64,000 nucleotides of DNA, taken from positions 1 to 64,000 of the forward strand of contig BRXU01000048.1 of assembly GCA_030267565.1 (NCBI GenBank), in the 5' to 3' direction. The position numbers and the translations under genes were made by a program. Positions within the stretch are counted from its first letter, which is position 1. Each line of letters opens with the position of its first letter. Positions 50,201 to 60,173 of the stretch are shown here, piece by piece. Below the pieces are notes generated by a model. It was not told where the DNA came from, did no database searches, and saw only the letters and a list, made by a program, of their open reading frames with translations. Source of the DNA: Pleodorina starrii (lineage: Eukaryota; Chlorophyta; Chlorophyceae; Chlamydomonadales; Volvocaceae).

Positions 50201-53200
50201 CGCGTCCATGAGGGGGTAAGAAAGGGTTTACAAAAGGTTAACCCTACAAACCCTAAAACCCTAAAACCCTAAAAAGGATACCGCAGCGAAGGGGACGGAG
50301 ACGGCGCCCCTGAGGAGCGTCTGTCGGTCAGAGGAGCGCTGCCAAGAAAGTCAGCCGCGCTACAATCTCTGCGCCTTCTGCTGTGCTATGCTGTGCTATG
50401 CTGTGCTATGCTATGCTGTGCAGCGCAGCGCTGTTCAAGTGCTGTGCTGGCGCGTCGCCAGGTGAGGCCCACGGGTCAGCCCCGTAAACCCTAACGGGCC
50501 AGCCCCCGTAACAACAACAAAACCCTAAAAGAAACGGGCCTCAAGGAAGCCTCAGCGGCGCTCCGCCGGGAGAATACGGTACGCCCCAAAGGGGCCGGCC
50601 GGCAGGCGGTTACAAGGCCACTGGGTCACTCGGTCACTGGGCCACTGCAGGCTGCTGCTCACGTGTTCACGGTGTCGCCTGTGCGAGCCCCGCGGGTAGG
50701 CAGTAGCGGTCGTTGTCGGTTGGTAGTCGTTGTCCGTACACATGCAGTACAATACGCGATGGGAAAGCAGGCAGGGGCGGAGCGAAAAATCCGATGATGA
50801 TACGCTTTAGTAGATTTCTTCGAAAGGAGTAACCGTCGGCGCTCGGCTCGGCTCGGCGGGACCAAGCAAACCAAATGCCAATTGGCAACAATCTCCCAAA
50901 CCAAGAAGCCAAACGGCGGGTGGCTTCTTCCCGCCACAACCCCGCAACCCACTTGGAGCGTTGGAGGCGGCGGCACAGACCCCTCCACAGACCCCTCCGT
51001 TCGCTAACGCCGTCTCCGTCTCCGCTGCGGTATCATTGTTTTACCCTCCACAGAACCCCATCCGCGTTGCCCGGTCCATCTGCCACCAAGCCACCACCTC
51101 TGGCCATCTGCCACCACCTCTACCAAGACCTCGCAGCCCACCTGGTTTGCCACCCCCTCCCCACCGACTGCCACCCCTCCCCCCATTCCCAACACGACTG
51201 CTACTGCTGCTGCTATTGCCCGCCAGTGACCCCCGTGAGGGACCTCCACCCGAAAGGGACCCGTGTGTGCCCAAACCCAAACCCGCACCCCGCCCCGCCC
51301 CGCCCCCTAATCGCTGCCGAGGCACCCACGCACCGAAGAAGCAGTACCGCGGCCTCGACAGGCCGACCACGCCGCTGTGCGCGGGGCCGGTGTGGATGCC
51401 CACTCGGATCTGCGGACAGACCCACGGGTCGGTGGGTCGGCGGGTCGAGGATGCCGGGGGGGGGGCGGGAGGGGTCAAGTGATGGGCGGAAGGGGGGTTG
51501 TCCACGTAGAGGCCGGAGCCCGTGAACGGTAACGCAGCAGAAAACGTTGGCGGCGGGGCGCAGTCAGTCAGTCAGTCATGGGTTAGGCAGAGTTTTTGAC
51601 AGACAGACAGACGGTCCCAACGGGCCAGCGATCAGAGAGCTCGCTGGTGGCATAAGGAGGTGAGAAACCAAGAGACGAAGAGAGGGCGCCGCCGTCGGAC
51701 CGCAGCCGTGCATGGCCCCCACGCCCCTCCCCGGCCCCCGCCCGCCCCACCCACCCACCCCCACCCACCCCACCCGCCCCACCCCCCCCCTCCACCTGCA
51801 GCTCCCTGCCATCGAAGCCCCGCATGTCCGTCACCGCCTCCAGCATGCAGGCCGCCATTCGCAGCATGCGGGCCGCGTGGTCCTCCACCCCGTCGTGACC
51901 CGACACGATCATGTAGGCGTCACCTGGGGTGGGCAAGGGGGGGAGGGGGAGGGGAGGGCGTGTGCGTGTGTGAGGGGGAAGAGAGGGGAGCGGGAGGGGG
52001 TTTGGGGTTTCCATCCTCCCAAACCTCCCCATCCCCGCAGGGCTGAGGAGGGAGCGAGTCAGGGCTTGCAAACCCCCGGATCTCATTGAGCTCGGTTCGC
52101 TCGTTCCCCCTTCAGCCCCCTTCCCTTACCGGTAGGGCCAGGGACCCCTTCCCCCCCCCCCACACACACACACAAACCCCGTGTCTCCACCCCCCCCTCC
52201 CACCCATCCCCCAAACCCACCGATGGTCTCCACCTTGTACACCCCCATTTGGTCGCACAGTCGGTCGAAGGCGGTGAACATGTTGTTGAGCATGAGGATG
52301 ATCTGTTCGGTGGGCCACTCGGTGGCTAGGTTGGTGAAGCCGCGGATGTCTGGAGGAGGAGGGGATGGGGGAAGGGGGGGAAGGGGGAGGGGGAAGGGGG
52401 GGAGGGGGAGGGCGAGGGAGGGGGAGGGTGGGAGAGGGGGAAGGGGGTGTTTTGAAGGGTGCTTTGAAGGGTGGAGTTTGCAAGGAGGACAAACAACAAG
52501 GCCTGCGGAGGGAGGGGGAGGGGGAGGGCTTATCCAGGTCGGAGCCCGTCAAGGGTAAAACGGAGGGGAGGAGATACCGGTATGTGCGGGTAGGCTCAAG
52601 CGGAGGACCGCCGAGCGACAAGGCGGAAAGACGACAGGCGCCAGCAATAGCAAGTTGCCACGGTTCCACCTCTCACACCTTGCCAAGCTGTGCGCTGTAC
52701 TGTGCGCTGTACTGTGCGCTGTACTGCGCGCTGTATTGCGCGCTGTACTGTGTGCCGTGTACTGTGTGCTGTACTGTGTGCCGTACTGTGTCGTACCTGA
52801 AAAGAGGATGGTGACCTCCTGGTGAAACTGCGCAATGAGGGTGACGCCCTGCTTGAGCTGCCGGATGACGTTGGCCGGCAGGATGGAGCCAAGCAGCGAG
52901 CGATTCACACGCGCCTCGGCGGCGACCTGGTTTGTTTGTTGGGAGGTGGGGGTTATCCGCGTGTAGGCCGGAGCCCGTGAACGGGGGGAAAAGGGGAAAG
53001 GGAACAGGAGGCGGGGAGGGGAGGGGGAGGGAGAGATGGCACAGGGTCGCAACTGCCAGCCAGCTGTTCCGCCTACATTTCGAGCGCAACCCCCTCCTCT
53101 TCCTCCTCATCCTCCTCACCATCAACATCACCCCCCTCCAGCCCCCCTGCAGCCCCCCTCAGGCCCCTCCTCTTCATCACCCCCCTCCAGCCCCCCCCCA

Positions 53201-56200
53201 CCCACCCGAATGCTCCTCTTGAGCGCCAGCTGCGTCTTGATGCGCGCCATGAGCTCCAGGTTTCGGAGCGGTTTTATCAGGTAGTCGTTGGCGCCAACCG
53301 CCAGGCCCCGGATGACGTCCTCCTCCAGGGAGGAGCACGTGATCATGACGACGGGCAGCTCGCCGGGAGAATATTCGCGACGGATCTCCAGACAAACCTG
53401 CAACAGGAGGGAATATGACATATGGCATATCGCACATCGCATATGGCATATGGAAGATGATGTCATACATGCGATACCGAGGATGATGATACATACGAGG
53501 TTGATGCTACATACGAGGATGATAACACATACGAGAGTGATAGGAAGATGATACAGACGAGGGAGGTAGAGAGGGAGGAGGACACTGCAGGAGAAGAGGA
53601 GGAGGAGGAGAATGCAGAGGAGGAGAGCGAATGATGCAGGGAAGTGAAGGAGAAACGGAAAGCAAGGACAGATAAAGTGCAAATGCGCGAAGCACGGGAT
53701 GAGGAGGCGAATGAAGCGAACGACAGCGCGAGCCCTGTCCCCTTACCTCCCCCCTACCTCCCCCTACCTCCCCTTACCTCCCCTTCCTCCCCTAACCCTG
53801 TCCCCTACCTTCCCCTCCCTCCCCTACCTCCCCTTACCTCGAAGCCGCTGACGGCTCCCCCCAGCGTCACGTCCAGCAGCACCAGGTCCGGCAGAACCCC
53901 GCAGTTGCGAATCACCTCCAGAGCCTCCTCGCCGCTGCGGGCCTCCAACACGTCGTACTCGGCGGCCCACAGAAGCGCCCGCATCACCTGAGAGAGTCGG
54001 GTTCGGGTGTGTTTCCCCCCGGGGGGTGGTGTGTGTGTGAGTGTGCGAGTGGGGGTTGAGCGTGGAGATGCACAAGAGTGAAGGCAAAACGGAAGGCGGG
54101 TTCGAGTCGAGCGCAAGCGGTTGCGGTCAAACAGAGGTGGCAGGAGCGGCGCGGCGGATGGGTCGCGGCGTCGGTGATGGGCGTCGGTGATGGGGGGGTA
54201 GAGGGGGGGAGAGGGGGAGGTGGACACGTGGGATGCGGCGTGCACACGGTCAGCAACTACCTGTTGGTTGACGGGCTCATCATCCACCGACAGCACCTGC
54301 GGGAGGGAGGGCCGGAGGGGGTAATTAGAAAGGCCCGGGGCGAGGGGCCGGAGGGGGGTATCCACGTGTAGGCCGAGGGGGGGGAGAGTTGTTGAAATTG
54401 AGGGGAAATGTGGGCGACGGGTCGGGGCCAGCGGGGGTGCTCGCGTTTGGGAGGGGGATGGGGGCCCCTGTCCCTGTCCCTGTCCCTGTCGGGCCATCAG
54501 GACAGGACGTTTCGCTGCTGCCGCACGTGCCTCCTCCTCCTGCCTCCCTCCCACCGCAGACCCTGAGAGCCTCCTCACCTCCTCCCTTCACCTCCGCCCT
54601 TCACCTCCTGCTGCCCAGTTTGGCCCTACCTGGCAGTTTGGCCCAGTCACTACCCGGACACCAGCCTCACCCTGTCCCACATCCGATAGCCCCGATCAAA
54701 CCCTCAAAACCACATCCCCCAACAATCCCACACACAAACACATACACATATACATGCACATAATCCCAACCCTCCCCACACACACACAAACATACACATA
54801 CACACAAACACACACACCCGACTCCCCCTCCCCCCCCAAAAAAACATTATCTCCTCGCCTGCACCCTCCCCGCGTTCTGCGGCAGGTCGCTGAACGCCGG
54901 CTTGCGCGCCGCCGCCTCCTCGGCCGAGCTGAGCAGAAGCGCGTGGGCGGCGTTGCTGCTGGCTTGGGGCGGATCCCACGCCGCGCCGCTGCCGCCGCCG
55001 CCGCCGGCGGCCGCACGGCCTCCGCCTCCGCCGCCTCCGCCGCCACCGCCGGCGCTACCGCCGCCGGCGGCCGCCACGGCGGCTTCGAAGAGCGTGGACA
55101 GCGACGCATTTGAGGCGGACCGCGGGGACTTCCAACCGCCGGTAACGCGGGGGAGCAGGTCAGTGACCTGCACAGTGGGTCGTACAATAGACGTTTGGAC
55201 GAGATAGACACCGTACGTACGACATGATGGGGGTGTAGCGACAGGCGCGTGTCGGCGCAGGCAGGGCCCTCAGGGCGCCCCCGGCGCGCACCTTTTTGCA
55301 CCATCGTTTCCCCACCGTGACCCTTTTCCCGCTGCCACATTATTTGCATCCACACACGCCCCACGTCTGCCAGTCAGTCCGCCGGCTTCCATCGTTTCCA
55401 TGGGCACAATCTGACATCCCCCCCGCCCCCGCATCCTCGCCCTCCAACATCGCGGTGGAAAGGGCTAGGAGACGGAGTTCCCGTAAGGCGCTGTGCCCTG
55501 CGACTCCCAGGGCACAGCGCCCTACCGGGACTCTGTCTCCCTAGCGCTTTCCACCGCAGGGCAGGCGGCCTTTGCCGTCCCGTCCCGTCCCATCTCGTCC
55601 CATCCCATCACAACCCCATCTCGTCCCGTCCCGTCCCATGTCGTCCCGTCTCATCACATCCCCACCACATCCCCATCTCGTCCCATCTCGTCCCGTCCCG
55701 CCGGGCGATGGAGGGTCCTCGACCCGGCAGGGACTGTTGTTAACGCACCAAGCTTAGGACAGAGCTGCCGCTGCTCTTTCGCTGCCCCTGGCCGCCGCCG
55801 CCGCCTCCACTGCCGCCGGCGCTGTAACCCCCAATGCCGTACAGCCCGGCGGCGGAACCCGCTGGAAGCGCCTGTGGGGCCGAAGCTCGCGGCGAAAGCG
55901 CCGGCGCCAACAGACAGCTGCACAGCGCCGACGCGGCCGTACACGCGACCGACGCCATGCCGTACAAGCCGTACTTGTACGGCGCGCGACCGCTGCCGTG
56001 ATTGTACGACAGCATGCCTGAAGACGCGTGTGGGTCCGGGTTCGAGTGATTGTACGACTGTCGTAGTGGACGATTGAGCAGGTGGAGTCCCGGGAGCGCC
56101 ACACCCCACAATTGAGAGAAACGCGACGGAGGCCGCGGCGCCGGTGTTGATGCCGGCGGCCCGCCGCCCCCGCCGCCACGGTCACCCGCTAAGGCGTGCG

Positions 56201-58160
56201 GTGGCGGCACGCCGCCGCCTCCTCTGTTAACTCCGGTCGCAGGCCCGGCGACGACGACGGCGGCGGCGGCGGCGGCGTGATCCCCACCCGCGGCGTCGCC
56301 GCCACCGCCGTTCTCAGCGGTGTTGCTGCTGACGCACCGGACGGGTCCTGCCTGCGGCGGCGACGCAGCGGCGGCGGCGGCGGCGCCACCGCCGTCGGCC
56401 CGACGCAGCGGGTCGTCCGGGTCGGCGCCGTCGAGGGATCTGGTGACGGTGGGTCTCCGAAGCGGACCCAACGTCGCCGGACCGCCGCCGCTGCCGCCGC
56501 CGCTGCCGCTGCCGATGGCAAAGATGCCAGCGGTGACGCCGCCGTCGTCGTCGCTGCCGCCGCTGTCCAGTTGCGCCTTCGTGACGCGGCCCCAGCTCTG
56601 CAGAGACGGCAGCCTGGCCGTACGACATCCTACGCCGTACCAGCCGGGAAGGCCCCACAACCGAGTGGACGGCCGCAGGCCGCCGCTGTTGCTGCTGCCG
56701 CTGTTGCTGCAGGGCTCGCAGCCCCAGGCCCCCCTCCCGCCAGCGGCGCCGCTGACCGGGGCGGCGGCGGCGGCGCCGCCGCCGCCGCCGCCGCCGACGG
56801 ACACACGCATAAGGCTCCACCACGATGGGGCGGGCCGCAGCTGGCCGGTGGCGGTAGCGCTCCATTGCGCCCCCACTGTCGTGAACGGCGACGGAGGGGA
56901 AGCGTCCTGCCCGCGGCCCCCCGGCGCCATGGCCGCCGCCGCCGCCGCGTCGCTCGCATCCGCACCCGAACCTGCATCCATTGCCACGGTATAACAAGCC
57001 GCCGCCGCCGCCGCTGCCGTCGCCGCTGCCGTCGCTGCTGCCGTGTCAGCCCGTTCGGGCTGCTGCTGCTTCTCTAGAATCTCCGGCGCCTCGTCGGGCG
57101 GCGGTGCGCCTGACGCAGTCGAGGACCAACACGGCCCGACTACGGCTCCGTAAACGGCCTCGGCCCCTTCCGCTCCTGCTGCAAATCCTGATGCCACTGC
57201 CGCTGTGTGCAGCGGCGGCCGTAGGCCGCGTAACCGCGCCGCTACCGCTGCCGCAACTACCAGCAGCAGCAGCGCCTTCAACATCGTGAAAAGCAGCAGC
57301 CCAGTTGCAGCGTGCAAACCCAAGAAGGAGGCCGACCAGGGGGCAACGGCGGCGGCGGCGGCGGTGGTTTCCAGGGGGCCGCAGTGGGCCGCCAGCACTG
57401 CGGCGAGAGCCGCCGCCGCCGCCGCAGTGGCCGCACCGACCGCGGCCGCAGGACCCGCGACTTGCTTTTGTCGAGTCAGAGTCGTCGTGGTCCTAGTCGT
57501 CGTCGGCGGCGGCGGCGGCGGCGCTGGCGATGACCCCTCATGGCGGACAGCTGAGGTGGAGATGCCGTGCGAGGCCGCGGGCGGGATGTAGGGCCCGGGG
57601 CCGGGGCCGGGGTCTGGGTCGGGGTCTGGGTCGGGGCCGCCGCGGGCGGCTGTGGGGAGGGGCTGTGGTGCCGTGGCGCGGGCGTGTGGAGTCGGGTCGA
57701 TCTGGGTTGCTGCTGCTGCCGCCATCGCGGCTGGTGCTTGTATGGCAGAGTAGCTGGGAATCGAGACGGGCGCCGGCGTGGGCGCCGGCTCATCCGGCTG
57801 GCCATGCCCCTGCTGCGGCTGCAGTGCTTGCGGTGGCTGCGGCTGCAGCCGCAAGCCCCAATCCAGACCTCCAGCGCTCGGGTGTGGTGAGTGTGGTGGC
57901 TCCGGCCCAGGTGGCTGGGCTGGCGGAAGCTGCGCTGTGTCTTGGACGTCCGAGGGAATGGGGCCCGTCTTGAGGAGGCCTCCGGGAGCGCATCTCGCCA
58001 GGGCGCTGAGGGGATGCTCGCTGGTCGGTGAGGCGGACTCGGACAGAATGCTCTCCGCCCCGCCACACAAGACCTCAAGGTCTTCTGCGTCAGACACGCC
58101 CCTCGCGACATCCACTGGCACAGCTGGTGGGGTGCCGCAGATGTCTAGGGTGCGACCCAT
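41217..58160 (-). CDS. Giant receiver-guanylyl cyclase protein, 17 exons
   Basis: The protein is a phosphorelay-controlled nucleotide cyclase expected to convert GTP to cGMP, probably at a membrane. Exons (minus): 58160-55749, 55167-54865, 54296-54261, 53987-53838, 53397-53206, 52926-52797, 52349-52221, 51923-51796, 51409-51334, 50678-50663, 50114-50072, 49795-49700, 49112-48549, 48267-46365, 46017-45293, 44842-44556, 43746-41217. All junctions are GT-AG and in phase, giving 3,239 residues. Residues 1-905 are Ala/Pro/Gly-rich with a probable membrane helix near 284-308 (GLLLFTMLKALLLLVVAAAV, one Lys inside). REC is 906-1031, cyclase 1032 to about 1250, and the rest is a low-complexity tail ending in a basic helix (KRSFKSMLKKVKKALRGG). 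I see no histidine kinase or opsin, so the phosphodonor is encoded elsewhere. The start is the first in-frame ATG, 42 nt inside the open frame. An acceptor-like CTGTACAG about 55 nt upstream of it leaves room for an earlier exon. Unrecognised introns inside the two longest low-complexity exons are possible. Confidence 0.88.
44079..44127 (+). repeat. (AATCG)n repeat in intron 16
   Basis: About nine pentamer units of GAATC/AATCG with occasional substitutions, inside the last intron of the cyclase gene. Confidence 0.88.
45015..45084 (+). repeat. (CCCA)n repeat in intron 15
   Basis: An irregular CCCA/CCAA run in intron 15. On the transcribed strand it is GT/G-rich (TGGG)n. Confidence 0.88.
45145..45176 (+). 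promoter_or_regulatory. Two E2F-type palindromes in intron 15
   Basis: The perfect palindrome TTTGGCGCCAAA occurs at 45145-45156 and again at 45165-45176, exactly 20 bp apart. TTTSGCGC-type palindromes are E2F/DP binding sites, and green algae have E2F, DP and RB proteins. The pair may also be a simple 20-bp tandem duplication without function. Confidence 0.45.
48397..48484 (+). repeat. (GTACAG)n hexamer repeat in intron 13
   Basis: About 14 copies of a 6-bp unit, interrupted twice by CACGTC. It lies in the intron between the exon ending at 48549 and the exon beginning at 48267. Confidence 0.92.
49440..49614. promoter_or_regulatory. Array of TGACGTCA-type palindromes in intron 12
   Basis: About nine ACGTCA-containing units sit within 175 bp. 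Three are perfect TGACGTCA octamers (49470-49477, 49563-49570, 49581-49588). Most of the others are TTACGTCAT half-matches, and GGCACAACCGTCA links several units. TGACGTCA is the CRE/bZIP core in animals, fungi and plants. The array is imperfect, so it is either a decayed palindromic minisatellite or a clustered bZIP-binding element. Confidence 0.55.
50141..50168 (+). repeat. Interstitial telomere-type repeat TTTTAGGG
   Basis: Three to four copies of TTTTAGGG, the Chlamydomonas telomere unit, in intron 10. An oppositely oriented CCCTAAAA run follows at 50239-50275. Confidence 0.85.
50239..50275 (-). repeat. Inverted interstitial telomere-type repeat
   Basis: Three clean CCCTAAAA units plus a degenerate one, facing the TTTTAGGG run at 50141-50168 across about 70 bp. 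The two runs could pair as a stem. Confidence 0.85.
50384..50424 (+). repeat. (GCTATGCTGT)n short repeat in intron 10
   Basis: Four alternating GCTGTGCTAT units. Confidence 0.85.
52357..52450 (+). repeat. Polypurine tract (polypyrimidine in the transcript)
   Basis: An almost pure G/A run of about 90 bp on the plus strand, ending just before the acceptor at 52350. In the transcript it is a very long polypyrimidine tract directly upstream of AG, as expected for a 3' splice site. It also breaks the reading of this intron on either strand. Confidence 0.75.
52688..52794 (+). repeat. 12-bp repeat at the 5' end of intron 6
   Basis: About nine imperfect copies of TGTACTGTGCGC. The last copy ends at the splice donor of the exon ending at 52797 (GTACGA). 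In transcript sense the repeat begins with the donor itself and then recurs as similar GTAC-containing units. Confidence 0.85.
53206..54296 (-). other. Receiver (REC) domain exons of the cyclase gene
   Basis: Three exons (54296-54261, 53987-53838, 53397-53206) encode one complete REC domain, residues 906-1031. The acidic pocket is Asp910-Asp911 in VLSVDDEPVNQQ, the phosphoacceptor is Asp956 in DLVLLDVTLGG, the switch Thr is Thr987 in VVMITCSS, and the invariant Lys is Lys1009 in DYLIKPL. All key residues are present, so the domain should be phosphorylatable. Its last helix (ARIKTQLALKRSIR) runs straight into the first cyclase helix with no linker, suggesting that it controls cyclase dimer geometry directly. 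Confidence 0.93.
55452..55557. repeat. Long near-perfect hairpin in intron 1
   Basis: The left arm, GCGGTGGAAAGGGCTAGGAG and onward, and the right arm, ending CTAGCGCTTTCCACCGC, pair over about 50 bp with a few mismatches around a 5-6 nt loop (CGACTC). The strongest inner stem is GGCGCTGTGCCCTG. Size and shape suit either a small foldback/MITE element or a microRNA-type precursor. Confidence 0.8.
55576..55700 (+). repeat. (CGTCC)n/(CATCC)n pentamer repeat in intron 1
   Basis: An imperfect pentamer array of CGTCC, CATCT, CATCC and similar units. Confidence 0.88.
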
Positions 58161-58363
58161 TGCGCTCGCGCGGATGAGCCTTGCGAGGAGGCTCGGTTTC
58201 ACGGCTCCCTGTACAGTAACCCCTCCAGGCTACCGTGTTAGTCCTTCTGCCGCGTTCGGCAATGTGTCCTGGAGCAGGGGCCAGAAAGTTATCAGGAGGA
58301 AGCGGATGGGCCGCTGGCTACCGGCGCTTAGCTATGCCCGCATAAGTGGCTTGCAAAACTAGG

Positions 58364-58371
58364 TAAATATA
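58364..58371 (-). promoter_or_regulatory. Candidate TATA box of the cyclase gene
   Basis: TATATTTA on the minus strand lies about 205 nt upstream of the chosen ATG (58160). It would place transcription start near 58335 and give a 5' leader of about 175 nt. This fits an unspliced leader and supports the ATG chosen, but the motif is short. Confidence 0.35.
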
Positions 58372-60173
58372 GGACGTTTTGGGCGCTGGACGTGTACGAG
58401 AGCCCTGCGCAAAAGCGTCACGTCGCGCGCCAGTCGGCCCCTTGCACCCGTCGCACCTCTTGCACAGCATCCGCGTATGAAGTCGCAAGCGATTTCAGCG
58501 CCGGCTGGTACACCTTGAGGATGAGCGCTGAAGGCAGCCGTCTACTTGGAAGAGGTGCTTCAACTGCGACAGCTGAGCTGCCGACGCAAAGAGCGACGCT
58601 CTTTTGCTGGTTGCGCAGACGATCGTGTGGCGAATTATGCAACTTGTCCTATCCAAAAGCGATTTACTAACACTGTACTTCTGACGTTGTTGTCCGCTTG
58701 GAAGAGTTTTATCTCTTGTGAGCTTCCTTGCATTTGACACAGGATGAGAAAAACAGGTTGCTGCGGGAAAAGTAGCAAGGGGCTAGTGCGCTTTTACGGG
58801 GCGATGACTACGCAAGATGTGATAGACTTTTTGGGTTAAAAAGTATTGCACTACTTGTTTTAGTTGTACTCTTAGACTATGTCACTTCGTCACATAGTCC
58901 TGTATACTTGCATAGTGAAGTATTGCATTGCAGGAAAGGCATCATAAACATATATGTGCAGAAAGTGCTCCTGAGACTGTAAGGCGACGCACAAGGGTCC
59001 AGGCTTTCAGCGAGAGCACGACAACAATTCCAGCCTGCACGTCGGGCACCGCGCCCTGAGCTGCCAGTCCACAAAGCATCTTTGCTCCTTCCGAGCGGCA
59101 TACATTCCTCCAGAATCAGCAGACAGACTCAATGGTTGTTCCGGAAAATTCCGTACAAATCGGTTTCTTCCTTGCTCTCGCTTGCTTTCGTGTCGCTCCT
59201 CCGCCGTCGGAGGCCAGGTGCCATCCTGTTTTGGTAATCAAAGCGCCTGCCGAAATTTACGCCACCTGCGACGCCCCTCCGGTCAATGGGTATGTCCACT
59301 GAAAAAGGCCAGTTGTTGTGGTTACAGTGGGTCCACAGTCTCCATATCCTTCCAGATCATCCACCCGAACGGTCATTTGGCAGGTGAATCCAGCTCGCCA
59401 GTTAGCTGCGCACGGCAGCGGATAAGGCCAGGGCAAAAAGAAAAATGGAACCAGCAGGCCAGACAAGAACGAGCAAGCCACCCAGACAGGAACGAGCAAA
59501 CCGGGGTGCAAGGGCATGCAGACCCGCGATCCCGCGCGGGGATATTGGTCAAGGAACTCCCCGGTTGGCGACGCGCCCCGGCAATCCACAGACACACCGA
59601 CAGACCTGCGTGGCAGCAACTCGCGGGCTGTCTCGCCCCCGGCCCCCCAGAAGCATGCCGCCCCCAAAAGCCGCGCCGAGACCTCCGAGACGGACCCTCA
59701 GAAAGCTAGTCTCCTGCTGCCTGTGGCGGCTTATGCGGCCGCAAACACAGCTGAATCAGCAGTCCAATCGAAACCACCCAGGGTTCGAAGTTTTTGGGGG
59801 AACTCCCGGGTCCCGGCACGCCGGTCGCCAGAAGGTAGAAATGATTGAGTGCGGCAGTCAGACATGCGGATTCAGGTGCGTGGCGCCAAACTGCCACGTA
59901 TGCAAGCGTCTTGGTGGTCTCGGCGGGAGGCTTAGCCCGGCCCGGCTTCCAACCCTAAAACCCTAACCAATCCAAAGGGGCGGGGGGAGAGGGGTGGCAG
60001 CGTTGCCGAGCCGGTGATTGCAGTACAGCACTTCTGAAGCGGCAGCTGTGGGCGCCGCACGCCATGCCTTTGAGTAGCCCTGCGGCCCATAGCAGCTGCC
60101 GTGTGCGGGGCAGCGGGTTGTGCGTCCTGTGCGCTTGTTGTTGCATGGTGTACGGCCGGTTGCACGGTGTAAC
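58372..60173. other. Intergenic region, no recognised gene
   Basis: About 1.8 kb. An AT-rich patch (about 58740-58950) contains an inverted repeat, GACTATGT/ACATAGTC (58876-58900). A minus frame at 59257-59667 has a hydrophobic stretch and a tail reading MTVRVDDLEGYGDCGPT but no recognisable domain. Telomere-type CCCTAAAACCCTAA occurs once at about 59953-59967. Confidence 0.5.

Larger units (their letters stand above)
49083..52926 (-). other. Class III cyclase catalytic domain exons
   Basis: Eight exons, from 52926 to the start of the 49112 exon, encode one full class III catalytic domain. Visible elements are SLLGSILPANVIRQL, VTILFSDIRGFT with metal ligand Asp1075, KVETIGDAYMIVSG with Glu1115 and second metal ligand Asp1119, [33 protein letters not shown] with Cys1183, Asn1190 and Arg1194, and DIKGKGTMHTFLL at the end. 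Glu plus Cys at the base-recognition positions is the guanylyl-cyclase pattern; adenylyl cyclases have Lys and Asp/Thr. Both metal Asp and the Asn/Arg pair are intact on one chain, so a homodimer would have two active sites. One exon (50678-50663) is only 16 nt and carries most of GDTVNT. Confidence 0.92.

Noticed and set aside
58161..58740. A histidine kinase or sensor domain upstream of the cyclase
   Set aside because: I looked for H-box, N-box and G-box motifs in upstream minus frames and saw none. The minus frame at 58418-58642 has no recognisable domain.
59257..59667. A minus ORF with a hydrophobic stretch and MTVRVDDLEGYGDCGPT tail as a secreted protein
   Set aside because: There is no recognised family, the start is uncertain, and a possible splice acceptor inside the frame would change the reading. 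Evidence is too thin for a feature.
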